A stretch of DNA of 64,000 nt from Platycnemis pennipes (Eukaryota; Arthropoda; Insecta; Odonata; Platycnemididae). The first letter of the stretch is position 1. Each line of letters starts with the position of its first letter. Below are positions 22,846-34,900 of this stretch, one piece after another. The stretch covers positions 32,745,773 to 32,809,772 of the forward strand of contig OW121850.1 in the NCBI GenBank assembly GCA_933228895.1, given 5' to 3'. The notes beneath the pieces are model-generated. The model did no database searches, had not been told where the DNA came from, and worked only from the letters and a program-made list of their open reading frames with translations. The position numbers and the translations under genes were made by a program.

Positions 22846-25800
22846 GTCACAGACAGTTTGCAGTCCTTCAATCTTAGAAGTGATGACAGTACCTGTTGAT
22901 GACGAAAAATAGTGTGCTTTGAGAGGCTAGATCCTAGCGCGATCATTCCAATGTTCTGAGACATTGTTTAATGTTTGTTGCTTTCTTGATTAGACCATAC
23001 TCCAGACATGCTTAGGGTACTACTGGCAATGCCACGGACATATTCGCTTCCATAAGTGGTGAATGTATTTCACCAATCGCACAGGCATAACTGAGAAAGC
23101 GTATGAATATCTCGTGCGAAAATGGAAGGCAGGTTTTTCCGTTCGAGCTTTTTTATTTGGGAGAGAATTAGGCATTGGCAGACAAGTCCAAATGGCATCA
23201 CAAGTTGTCTTTATGGCCACTAAAAAATCAAGTGCATCTATCTCTCAGATTAAGTCACTTGAAGCAGTTGAAGAGTATCAACATTTGTTTGGTTAAATTT
23301 ATGTCTGGCATGAAGAGGTTAAGCATTACCAAAAAACGGAATGACTAAGAAAAGAAATGTGATGACAAAAAATGATTCAGGAAAGAGATAAGGACGAGAG
23401 CTACTCCCATTGCAGATTTCCTAACAATGCCAAGCAGATATCTTTTGGATAGGGTTCACTCTGTGAGGTAAATCATTATGATGCTATATGAAGAAAATTT
23501 ACCCAATTATTTTAAAATTTCTCCTGGAACTTTTGAAGTATCAAACGATAATTGGGAAGCCAGAAATTGGTCCCGCTACAGGCACCAAGATCATTTGAAA
23601 CGTTCGGACGACGGGATAAATAAAAATTACTCAAGTTTTATGGTTTCACAGAGGGAATTATTTCAATCCAAGGTCATAATAGTAGACAGGGTGACTATGA
23701 AAATTTACGAGAGAGAATCTTCCGCGCGTAAATCAGAATTGAAATACTTTTCCCTTCTCGCAAATTGTGATCACGAGTGTGATAAAATGCGGACGAGGCA
23801 GTTTCAACTGCTGGAATGTTGGTGGAACTAAAGTATCACCCAATTCCATCTCAACTTCATTTTAATGACTGATGACTTAACAGGCACTGAATAATATTAT
23901 TGTGTAGGCTGGACCAGAGACACGAGGATATTGATCAATTTTATCGTATTTAAAACTTTGCGACCCAATTACATATGAAATACTGGGATGATTTAATCCC
24001 GGATTTCGTGCAGAGAAATCCATGGAACTGTAATTTAGAGCTGCGCGCGGATTGTCGCTAACACTGCTACAATCTTCCAACATTACTGTTGAACCTACAA
24101 AATAGCATGAATGTAGTATGCTTCTATCAACAGACGAAGCCTTTTATAGTCATGAATATATTTCACCGTATTTTAATGAAAAATATTTTAGTTCAACATT
24201 AAGCTTACATGCTAACTTGTGAATTAAGCGAATTCTCCATCGCCCAGCATTTCAGGTGCACCTGCATGGCAAGACACCAGATCAGCCATTGACAGCGCTA
24301 TCACATCACACAGCGGATAGTCGCCCTTGAAGCATATAGAAGCCACTCCATCCCGCCCGAAAAGGTTTCCCCACTCTGAACACACTTCCATAAAATTTAA
24401 TAAGGTTTTCCCCGGAATTTTTCCACCATAGTCGGGAGGATTCAGCCGACGGAATGGCTTTTCCTTCCGTCTACCTTATAGGAAACTCATGCGTGCGCGG
24501 GATAGATAAACCCACCTCCTTATTGTAGACGTAATTGTATTTTAAGCCCTCAAGGTCCCACGACTGGTGTTGAGGAAGAGGATGTACCTGAAAGGGGTAA
24601 CGTTGTCAAGGAATTAGAGGGAATCACTTTCGAGAAAAAGCAAAGAAACATGTAATGCCAGCGTACATGAAATGATGAAGTGTTACACATTATTTTTATA
24701 TCAAATTAAAAAAATTTCTGAACTCTGACAGTAACGCATTTTATTATTCTGACACTTGAACAGAAATATTTTCAGGACACGATTCAAGAGCTTGGAATTA
24801 TTAACCAAATAGCTTCTGCTCGAGCAGGTGCCTTATCGTGATATCTTCCGTCTCCGATTGCCAGCGGGAAACCTACTAGTGCATCGCCAAAGAAGTGAAG
24901 AGCCTGACTCCATTCGAGACACGATAGGAGGATTCATCAGTAATAATGACCACCACGGGGATATTAGCAGCTCTTACTCTAATGAATAACGATCTATACC
25001 ATTCCTAAAGATACTACCTATATCACTCAAGTTTCGTAAAGAGGCCTTTATTTAGAGTGTACGCAGGCATCATTACGGAATAGGTAGTATATTTCAATTA
25101 ATCCAGGGTTAAAAGAGTCAAAAGAAATGAAGCAAAAGGTACTATGAATTATTTAAATACTGCCCGCTAAGTTATAATTATGAATATTAGTTTTTATTTA
25201 CCTTCACGTCTAGTACTTCAAAAGCTTCCCCTTTCCAGCAATAATTTCCTTCCAAATGAAATCTCTCTATAGAAAATTTTTTCTTCACGCACCGGCCTTC
25301 AAACCTTCACAATCATGGGAAATCTATTAAGATAATGATTCTGGATTGGAAAATTGTTTTATCATTGACTTTGCTTTTACTTTTCATCGAGTTTGTGTAA
25401 TTATTTGAAAGACATTTTTAGGGTCTCAATGATCATTTCTTAACTACAAAGGCAAAGGGTTGTTAGCAGGAATCGAGAGCTCTGTCGAAAAAAAGAATGA
25501 GCGTGATAAGAAAATTGCCTATTAGCACCCTCCTAGTAAAAATTTATGCTGAATCCAAGGGAAGTTGGAGTTTATGGTGGTTAAATTTATAGGAGAATTG
25601 AAGCACTGTCGTGTTGAGCACCGAAATCTACGATCCGTTACCTTAAAAATACTCCTGGCTGAATAAGAATGAACTCCATGAGCCATGTTGAGGGCTATAA
25701 AATACAAGTATACATGTGGTCTAATAGATTGGTGACATCATTTGGGTACAATTATATTAATTAATCCTTTCCCATCGATTGTAATTGATACTGCTGCCAT

Positions 25801-26390
25801 TAAATCCCCTCGGCCATAGATCTTCCATCAATTAATAAACGCAGGGGCTAGATATTTTACTCATTTTCATATAAACCTTATTTCAGCAGAGCAGGTGTGC
25901 ACCATATAGTCATCAGCTTCAGGGAAAGGGGTATTTATTTCCAAATCCCCAAGTCGTAAGTAAAAAAAATGGTTTCAATTTGATATTCCTATTTTTAATT
26001 CAAGCAATTACATAGCGTCGAAAAAGAGATGGCTATAATGATTTCCGATAAATTCAATTTATAAAGATTTACTGTTCCATTCGGGAAAAAAATACCCCTT
26101 TTAAATAAGCAATCTTCAGCGGTTCTTGGAGAGGAAGTAAATATATTGCCATTTAAAAGTGCTTCAGATATGGAATTACTTCATCAAAATTTTATGCTAT
26201 TTTTTTATTCATGCCTCTCGTTCCAACAGGCACCTCCGTAAGCGCCCACGACTATTTCCACCCTTCTCCAATTTTGACTAATTCAAAAAAGCATGCCGTG
26301 CTCCAAAATAAGGATTCACGACTGTTACTACTGAGAACAGCTTCCGGAAAGAAGCGAGAAGCACTTCTGAGTTCACGCCCGATTCAGAAA
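22846..26390. other. AT-rich non-coding DNA
   Basis: No gene recognised. Frames of 77 codons (23063-23296) and 117 codons (23478-23831) on the + strand lack any domain I know. On the minus strand CCCCTTTCAG is followed directly by GTACAT at the 24588/24587 border, a weak acceptor-donor juxtaposition. No repeats seen. Confidence 0.45.
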
Positions 26391-26689
26391 CGGCTACGGG
26401 GGAAGAGGACGAGGAGGAGGAGTGAAGATTTGAAAGGGGAGGACGGTTCGCAGAGGGGATGGGTTCAAGGGATGTGGCGAGGGAGCTGGACTGGAAATAA
26501 TTCCGAATTTCAATAAAATAAAAACATCCGGGAAGAAAAATTCCTGCTGCGAAAATGTACCAAAAGAGAGAGGTATTGTGAGGGAAAGGAAATGGAACGA
26601 CACAAACACACACACGCAAGCAAAACGCCCCCGTGTCTCTCATCCCACTCCAACAAACCCGACCCTCATTCTACCTGCAGCTCCCCTAC
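26391..26689. repeat. Purine tract followed by CA and pyrimidine runs
   Basis: Purine-rich at 26391-26470, then a CACAAACACACACACGC run at about 26600-26616 leading into the pyrimidine tract. Frames of 98 to 155 codons over 26578-27045 are compositional. Confidence 0.5.
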
Positions 26690-26790
26690 CCAACCAACTT
26701 TCCCCCTACCCTTCCCCTACCCAACCTTCTCCCCCTCCCTTCCCCTCCCCCGTCTTCTCCAATTACTTACAGGTAAGGTGCGGCTCGGCG
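26690..26790 (+). promoter_or_regulatory. Candidate recursive splice site (zero-length exon)
   Basis: A polypyrimidine tract of roughly 65 bases (about 26695-26760) runs into TTACTTACAG, ending at 26772, and is followed with no intervening base by the donor GTAAGG at 26773. An acceptor fused directly to a donor, CAG/GTAAG, behind a long pyrimidine tract is the known layout of recursive (ratchet) splice points, which remove very long introns in steps, as described in Drosophila. Here it lies on the + strand in DNA with no visible exons, which fits the interior of a giant intron. The neighbourhood is compositionally pyrimidine-rich, so chance is a real alternative. Confidence 0.4.
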
Positions 26791-29289
26791 TCGCTTTTCC
26801 GTCACGGCCCAGCCCTCGCCAAAGAGTGGGCGACTCGACGGGTGGGCGGAATTGTAACCGCAGTCTCTGGTCGGGAGGGAAATTATAAGGTGGCAAGCAT
26901 GAGGAAAAACACGGGGAAACGAGAGCGGTTTTCGGAAATCCTCGACCAACCTCTCTCCCTTCCTTCACCCTCAAACCTTACACCATTTTTTTACCTCGGT
27001 AATATTGATTCTATCATCAGGTTTCCCTCCGAAGTCCAAAAATAAAAAAAGAAGTCGACCGTAAAAAAATAAAGGACCAGGGAAACACATTTCCTACTTT
27101 GATTTCAAGATAAAAAAAGATATTCGTATTCTTCGAAAGATCAAGATACTATTCCACGATCAAATACACTAGTGAACTCTAATTCACTGAAATTAATAAA
27201 TGCAAATATTAAATATCACACCATATTTTGTACTTTACTCTCTGACATACGCCAAGCCTCTCCGGAATTTATGAAACCACCAAGCTCCAACAGAAATCGT
27301 GTACACCATTTCATATTACCTCACCCAGTATTAAACATATCCTTATCTCATTTTCAGATCACTTTCCAAATGATTTACCCCTATTTTCTCTCCTTCGCGC
27401 TATCCCTCAAATAAAGCTCTTGCAATACCTACAGCATTGTGTGCTTTTTGAAATGCTAACTCCAACAGGCCGTCTAAATCGGTCTCTCCACCACTGTCAT
27501 TAGTATGAAAATGAATAGTCTAGCAGTAATTCTTAGAATCTAATTTTTCTTCACTTACTGATGCCTACCACCCACGCTTCTGTCCACAATTACCTCTATG
27601 GCAGTTACTACAAGGTTGGTATACATGCCTTCCCCTCTTCCTCCAGCCTTACCCCTTCACCTTCAACCCGCCTTGATCCTGGCGTGCATTTGGGCCTCCC
27701 AAGGCTTCCACTCACCAGGCCTGAACAAGGCTCACTGCCCCTCCCTTCCCAATCCCTCTTCACTCTTCACCGTCCTCTCTCTCTCTCACTCACCCTCGAT
27801 CTGCCTTCTCTCCTGCGAACCCCTCAGTCCATCTGTGAGAAAGGTGGTAGCGTCAACGAAATATCGGAAATTCTCTACGGGTGAGAGCCTGTCTTTTGTA
27901 TTTTCCCTGTATATCGTGCCTGAGGAGTTTTTTATCACATTCATCATCGTGGAAGATAATTTACACGTATTTTACCATTTCATGACCACTTGTACGAGAG
28001 TTAATTGCGACGTTAGGTTTTAATAAGACTTTGATCAAAATCCCTACATTTTAATACAGAGGCTTTTAGAGATTCGTGGTCGTCATGAAATGTACATTAT
28101 TTGATAATTTAAAAATGATTGCCACTTTCTAGTTGAGAAGGAAATTTTCAAAGGCCTTTCGGGATGGAGGAAAAAACCATTGGATATTTGGGTAATTACT
28201 ACTTACTGTTTCTCTAAGTTCATAGCTCTTTTTAAGGAACTGAAGACTGAAGATCGTGATTCCTCGCGCAAAGAATTCAAGTTGAACGGTCCATATGCAT
28301 TATCTTCTATGAACTTAAGTTGCAAAGTCATATCTTAAAATTGATCATGCATATTATTACCTTGTAAGAAATAGGACCATAAACTTCAAAAAGTGGAAAG
28401 ATAAAATATATTATCAGCATTACGGTTCGTAAATGGATTACGTGGAATAGTGAGACTTTTTAATAAGGTAAGAAAAAGCGCAGAACGTCATAGCCGTGCA
28501 TCATGAAATATGAGGAAACTTTAATACTTTAAAATGCGTTCTCAAATGAAATAAATTCAACTTCTTCACGAGTATATTGAATAAGTGCACATCTAAACAA
28601 CGTCGTGGACCCCTTAAGTTGTTTATCTATTCCTACGGGCATTCAAAAAGGTAACGAAGTTCTCCAGAAATTCTCGTGATGAGCAGGAAAAGGTTAAGGA
28701 GTCGTAAAGAAGAGGAAATATCATTCAGAGAATGAGCACAGATTTGAAAAAAATTTAGGAGTATCACCTTGCATAAAACGCCTTATTATTGTAAAGTCTA
28801 CATTGACGTCTGAAACGAGAGGTGAACAAGTTTATATTCTGCGAGCAAAACCTCTCACCGCTCTTTCAAGGCAGAGGAGTGGTCTCTCTGAAAACGCTAC
28901 GCTGCACAAATTTGTTTCTCATTAAGATCTTTAAAGGACCGAGGTTTTTTTTTCACATTTTTAGCTGAAACTCGTCTTCATTATGAATTAACTGGAGGGA
29001 AATAAACCTTATCCCACCGCTGACATATGAAGCCTGCGGCATACAGGCCAGATATCTTGGACCACCAAATAAAATGAACGCAAAGAAAACTCCGCGCTTA
29101 ACGCGAACTCCTGAGAAATCTTGAAGCTTTTGAGAAAATACCTCAGCGTCATCTTAAACTTAAGGTTATGAAAGTTTCAACAGCTTGATTTATAGTTTAG
29201 TGAACAGTTTACGAACGTCATATTGACGTACCTTGCAACCTTAACCTCTAAATGAGAAATATTTATTCTCGAGGAATGAACCTGGATTA
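26791..29289. other. Non-coding DNA, nothing recognised
   Basis: A 141-codon + frame (27598-28023) covers another pyrimidine-rich stretch (27630-27840, with a short CT run near 27778) and then AT-rich DNA; it has no domain. An acceptor-like run, CCTTATCTCATTTTCAG, ends at 27357 without a supported exon after it. Confidence 0.45.
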
Positions 29290-29400
29290 TAAATAAAGGG
29301 CCTTAGAGGCTTAAGTGCTGGCCGTCCTTGGATCGATTCCGGGCTCAACCAAGACTAATCGAAATTTGGCAGCCTACAATCTTCACCAGTCACGTAGTGG
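29290..29400 (+). mobile_element. Possible tRNA-like SINE remnant
   Basis: A B-box-like GGATCGATTCC lies at 29330-29340 and a weak A-box-like GGCCTTAGAGGCT at 29299-29311. The two are closer than in most tRNA-derived elements, so a deletion or a chance match is possible. Confidence 0.25.
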
Positions 29401-30598
29401 GAAGTGCTTGCTTGCGTGTTTATACCATATTTTCCAGATTTAAATAAGCGGATTTTCCCTCGAAGGAAATCGCTGGTATTCATCCTGCGTCTTATATGCT
29501 CAATTTTGAATCCTTTCCAAATGGCTTCGGAGGTTTTCGATGGTTCGACGTTGGTAAAATAATTCGTAACAACTTTAATTTGAAATGCGTTCCAATTTTA
29601 ATATCTGTCAACACATTTTCACTACTATAGGTGGCTACATTTTATCGTAAAATACATATCTAAACTCATTTTTTCATGGAAAATATGTTGACCGTACAAA
29701 ATGTTAATCTCACATTCGGACGTAAGTGCAAAAATAAGTCGGCCGCTTACACATTAAGTTAGACACTAAAATTATGAGATGCTTAAGGTATCACAATATG
29801 TCTTTTACATTGGTTCGGACGTCTCTTTTTCCAATAAGATAGCGTTGTACAGGTACAATGGAAGCTATGATCTTGATGCAGGAAAAGATGATATCTCGCA
29901 TGAAAAGAGTCGTTTCAGGCGTGATGTGGTGGAATAACACAATTAAAGAAAACTACCAATATTTTTTAATGATCTCTCGTTTTCACTGTTAGGCAAAGTC
30001 ATTGAAATGGATGTTTCATTTTCCACTCACTTCAAAAAGTGCGGGAAAAATAGCTTTTTTGTTTCACCATAAAGAGCATCGAAGGATTAATGAAGGCTTA
30101 TTATTTTTAAATCATAGTATGTGGCCAAAAATAGGGTGTACTTTATGCCCTTGCGTCCCCAAGGCCGGAAAATACAGAATACCTACATATTTATACATAC
30201 ATATATATATACATACACAAGCACCTGCTCCTTATGACCATCCGAGTGGATTTTATCAATAATTAACTGCGACCAGGCCTGGAGAGTGTCACCGTTCTCA
30301 CTTTCGGAACCCCACTCTCCCTGTCCCTCTGATAACTGCTCATATTCCACCTTCCCTCCCTCGCCGACCGTCCAACTCCGACGATACACGTTGGGAGTGG
30401 TGCTGCCCAGATAACAGCCCCATCAATCAAACAGTGTCCGTCTCACGAAGACCCCCGATCCTCTCCACGACCGACCCCCTCCTTCCCATTCTCCCCAAAT
30501 CATCCCCCATCCCCAGGCACTAGGTCCGAAGTACCTCCCCATGCCTCGGGCAGCACCCGATCGCCACCACAGTGGTGCGCGGTGCTCCAGGCTCATTC
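29401..30598. other. Non-coding DNA with a TA/CATA run and C-rich end
   Basis: An imperfect ATACATA/TATATA run occupies about 30188-30216. The part from 30400 to 30560 is C-rich. No gene seen. Confidence 0.45.
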
Positions 30599-30599
30599 A

Positions 30600-31145
30600 T
30601 TCGTAGATACCCGAATGAAGCATAGCAGAAGTATATTGAGTACCTAAATAAATAAACGGGAACTTGAAGAATGGTAGAGTATATGGATAGCTCGATGAAT
30701 ACTAGGATGAATTCAAGAGCAACTACTTGAGCGCATCGAAGAATACTCCAATACCTGGTTGAATAATCCTGTACATGAGGACTAGAATGAATACACCGGC
30801 GACTGACTACAAAAGTACCTCGTTACCGGAGTGTCTACATGAATGCCGTTGCTTTCTTCCACCTAAAGCGCACGAAAAACTCTTATACGGTTATTAATCC
30901 CTTGAGTTTCCGGAATTCTGATAGAATCACTTGAACGCTAAGGCTCAGGTATGGGGCTGGGCCTGAGAATTTATCCGGATTCTTGTACTTGGGTGTATTC
31001 AGCCACGTTAAGGAGTATTCATCGAACCAATTATTCGTTGACCCTGAATTTTTCTCATATGCTCATCGAGGTATTCATTTACCCATCCTAGTACTTATGT
31101 ATTCGTCATATTCCGTGCATTCATTCAGGCACTCATATAAATGAA
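30600..31145. repeat. Decayed short-word array in two opposite orientations
   Basis: From 30605 to about 30815 the + strand repeatedly uses words such as GAATAC, ATGAATAC, GAATGAA and CTAGGATGAATT at irregular spacing of about 20-30 bases. From about 30985 to 31145 the same words occur on the minus strand (TATTCAT, GTATTCA, CATCCTAGTA, CATTCATTC). For example, + TCGATGAATACTAGGATGAA at 30691 is echoed by minus GTACTAGGATG and TCGATGAATACTCC. This looks like an old minisatellite whose second half is inverted, with about 170 bp of unrelated DNA between. Period and consensus cannot be fixed by eye. Confidence 0.45.
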
Positions 31146-31439
31146 CATAGCGACTTCTCACGCCATGATACCTTCATAAAATAAATTAACCTTCGCATGA
31201 TAATGAAATCGCACACTTTAGATAAACACGGATTAATGAAACAGAGAGGAAATTAAGATGCTCAATTTTTTTATTTTAGGATTTCAGAATGCCAGCATGA
31301 AACGCTAATAAGTGTAAGGCATGTTTATAGTACTTCTCAAATGTTTCTTTGCCTGTTGGATGAAAAGTAGAATTTGCAGAGTGTGTACCACATGATATTC
31401 ATAAAAATCGCGCCTTAGGTACAAAGTATAAGTTAACGT

Positions 31440-31535
31440 AAATATATACTTGGTGATAACTCACCCCTCTACCACACACCCTCGAGGTGGCTTGCTGGGT
31501 AGTCAGTGGATAGGCATAGATAAATATGAGTGACT
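31440..31535 (-). repeat. Dispersed arthropod-type repeat, copy 1
   Basis: On the minus strand it reads CCCAGCAAGCCACCTCGAGG followed by GTGTGTGGTAGAGGGGTGAG. The copy at 51178-51265 has the same order: CCCAGCTAGCTACCTCGATGG and GTGTGTGACAGGGGGTGA. I remember a widely dispersed insect repeat containing CATCTACAT and GCAAGCCACC..ACGGTGTGTGGCGGAGGG, and these copies resemble it; a database check is needed. Confidence 0.6.
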
Positions 31536-31559
31536 GTAGATGGCATACTATTATTGCGC

Positions 31560-31960
31560 ATGATGTTCAGTGCCAGCGGCGTCCCCTACAGCTAACGTCA
31601 GTAGGGAGGTCCCGGAGAAGCGGTCTGGCGATCGCCCTTGACCACCGCGACTCCCACCGAACTCTCTCCTTTCGCCCGCGGGGAAATCGAATGCCACTGC
31701 GGCTCGCATGACGAAGGTGGGTGCGGTAGGGCGGGCGCGGAAGGGCGGGGAGGGTCATCGATGAGGGAAGGGCGCTCGCGGCGTGGCTACCTGCAACGCG
31801 CCCGTAATTGGGTTTGCATTAAAACGGCCGCATCCGTTTAATTACTCCGGCCGCTGGCGCGAATTAAATGGCAACGGAAAACTCGGCTACGGTTTCGTGC
31901 AGCGCTGCGAATGACACTTTGTTTATAGCGTTCCCCGTCCGGCGTGCGCTCCATCGGAAA
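31560..31960. promoter_or_regulatory. CpG-rich patch with clustered homeodomain-type cores
   Basis: GC and CpG are far above the surroundings. Within 31803-31870 four TAAT/ATTA cores occur: GTAATTGG, GCATTAAAAC, TTTAATTACT and GAATTAAATGG. They are followed at 31915-31928 by CACTTTGTTTATAG, which overlaps HMG-box (CTTTGT) and forkhead (TGTTTAT) type words. The short frames here lack domains. I read this as a candidate enhancer or promoter-proximal element; the sites are seen, the function is inferred. Confidence 0.35.
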
Positions 31961-34900
31961 AATCTAGCTCGATGAGTGGCGTGAGACTACTAAAATGAGA
32001 ATTCTAAAATGAATCGGGGATGGATTTTGACCGCGCAAAAATTTACGGTTTCCCTACGACCGCTCGAGCAGGAAAATTAATCCTGATGCAGCAAAAAAGT
32101 TTACGATGAGATTTCCATTTAAAGCTGATTTTTCAAAGCATAAATGTTCAGGCATAAAATGCCAGTTGCTATTAATTACTTCAGGACTTTAAAAGTGGAA
32201 GTCTCCATTAACGAAAACAGGGCAGGATGTTGTTGCCGTGGACGCAATTCATTTTCCTGAGATTCTTCAAAAAAGAATTCAAAGAGTTCAATTATTTAGC
32301 ACATAGTATTGGTAAAGAACTGGAAATTAGCTAATGGTAATTGAGTATCACAAATACGCTTTCATATAGTAACGTTAATTCCACGTATATATATTCTAAG
32401 TGATTCATGTTATCAGTGTTTGTCTTTATTAGTTCTCAGTTAATTAGTCTTAAACGTAGTTTTTATGGTTCACATTACGGATGTGAAAAATATTCTGATT
32501 CTATTGTTAGTAGTTATTGCCTTAAAATGGTCTGAGTCATCATTGTTAGAATTTGCCACATAATGACTTTTTTTAGTGTACAAAAGGTAATTCAATTATT
32601 TGAGTTCTCAAAAGATTGCTGAAATAATGGTGCATAAAGAAGGTCTTCGCAATACTTAACGCCCAATTATCGTTCAAATTGAACTTATTTGAATTTCACG
32701 CGTAATCTAAAAATAAAATAGCAAAATAAATAGAGTCAGAGATAATGATTGAATTGGAATTGATGCAAAATTAATAACATATAACACCCTATTTTTATAA
32801 GAGGGCAGAAAATATACTTATAAACGAGCAATTCAAACGATCGTGCGCTTGGGGATTTATAAAGTATCGCCAAAAGAAGAGAACAGGCATTTTACATAAA
32901 GTTTCATTCTAGGAAACCAGTATGAACTAGATTTGGGCTACACAAGGCAAAGTAGGAGGTATGCAGGAAGGGTGAACGCCTTTAGGGTAGGTGATTTAAA
33001 TTGATTTGGCAAAGAGAAACATTCCACAAAAACGGTATACGCATAATATATATACACATGGAGTACACATATAATAAGAAGGGAGGAACGTGGAGTTAAA
33101 GGAAAAATTATGAAATCACTTCAAAACAAGAGAAGTTCCCATCTCAAAACCCTTTGGCTCCAATATCTCATCCTGACTGCAGAGTTGGCACAGGATATCT
33201 TTCCGTGTGCTCGGCATTTATTCACGCGCGCCGTCACGAAAACGCTATCATCACCGTAAGGAAAGAACCAACTTCCAACAAGACCGCTTTACGATTGATT
33301 GATCGAAGGGAATCCCAAGTTTTACAACAATCGCCGGGAAGGGATCCACCGATACAAATATCAGCCCGCGCCGGCAGCGCCTTCCTCTTCCACACCCATA
33401 TCTTCCTCTTATCAATCTTATTCGCGAAGGGTGGGGCCGGAAGGAAATGAGGGTTGAGCGCAGCGGTGATATATCCACCAGCCCTTTTGCGCAACTCTTC
33501 CTTCAACCCCCCTAAGGCCACCCTCTTCACAATAGAAACAGAAAAATTTTATCGTGAGTAAAACTATAAAGCACCAAAAATACCCACATCCTCTACGTTT
33601 TCTTCTTTCTCTCTAGCAACTTCTCCCATCTTCGTTTTTGTACATTCTTCTCTCTGGCATCCTATTCTCATGTACTCCATTCGCATGAGTATACTTTACA
33701 TGCTGGGTGCTTTCGTTCAAATCCTGATAGTGACAATGATTTCTCTCGTAAACCCGATCTCCGCTTGCGTTCCAATTGGGAAGCTCTAGAAGTGCACTCC
33801 GTCTGTCCATAGGTCGGTGGAGCACACTTAGTTACGAGAGGGCAGATGCCGGATATCCCTCAGCGTTACTCTGTTCCCTAAGTATTACTGTTATTTACCA
33901 ACCCATTAAAACTTTGTTGACGCAATTACTATCAGCTACACGTCCTTTCCTAAAATGTCTTTCATCTCAGTATTAGGTCGAAATTTTCTGAATCATTAAA
34001 TCACTCCTTTATAAAGGCCCTTATCTCGCTGGTTAATAATTCTGATGTCCATCGTTGGATACACTAAAATGAATTTACACGTCAATGGCCTTCCTTCAAA
34101 TGCCATTCATTGATTTTCATGCGTAAAAAGACAAGTTATTCCGACTACATTCGACTCCAGAGTATTTGTTTATCTATTTATCCCATAAGTTATATTGCCA
34201 ATCTTGATAATTCTTCCATTTGATCGCTCAATTTTGTTCATGACTTTTTTTTAATACGGCCCAAATTTTACGCAGGTATTCATAATTTTCACCTGATTGT
34301 TGAGAAATGCATTCTCACGAATGACAATTGACTAAAGTAGAAATTTAGGAATGCAATTTGATGAGATCTATTGTGTGCCAGCGGACTATTTAGAAGTACT
34401 TATCGTGCAAACTCTAATAACAGTTTGGTCTTCTATTACGGTTAAAATGAAGGGAAATACATTTATTAGTCTTTATAACAACTTGTCAGCTTGATTTTGT
34501 AATAACAATCCTCGATATCCTTTACACTAAGTGAAGTACCGGGATCAATTTATTTGATAAAATGTATTTAAATATCTATTTGTCACTTGTATTTTCCATT
34601 TACCTTAATTTGAGGGCGAATACTGTCTATTTCACCGTATGTGTATAATAAACTCCCTTATCTAATGCATTATTATGCGAAATGAAAATATATCAAATTA
34701 TTCACGCATCGAGAACAGAACAGTGCCAGTCACATTTCTTTTTTCTCTTCCCTCAACTTGTAATCGCAAACCTAAGAAACGCATTCCAAAGATTTTACTC
34801 GATAGTTCACAAGAACCCTTGGCATTTGAACTTAACGACAAAATAGGAACAAAAACTACCGGAGAGGAAGTGAAAACAAACATAATAGATGCAGTTAGAA

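Noticed and set aside
26578..27045. 155-codon + frame rich in Pro, Thr and Ser
   Set aside because: It translates the polypyrimidine tract. A direct acceptor-donor junction inside it is a better-supported reading.
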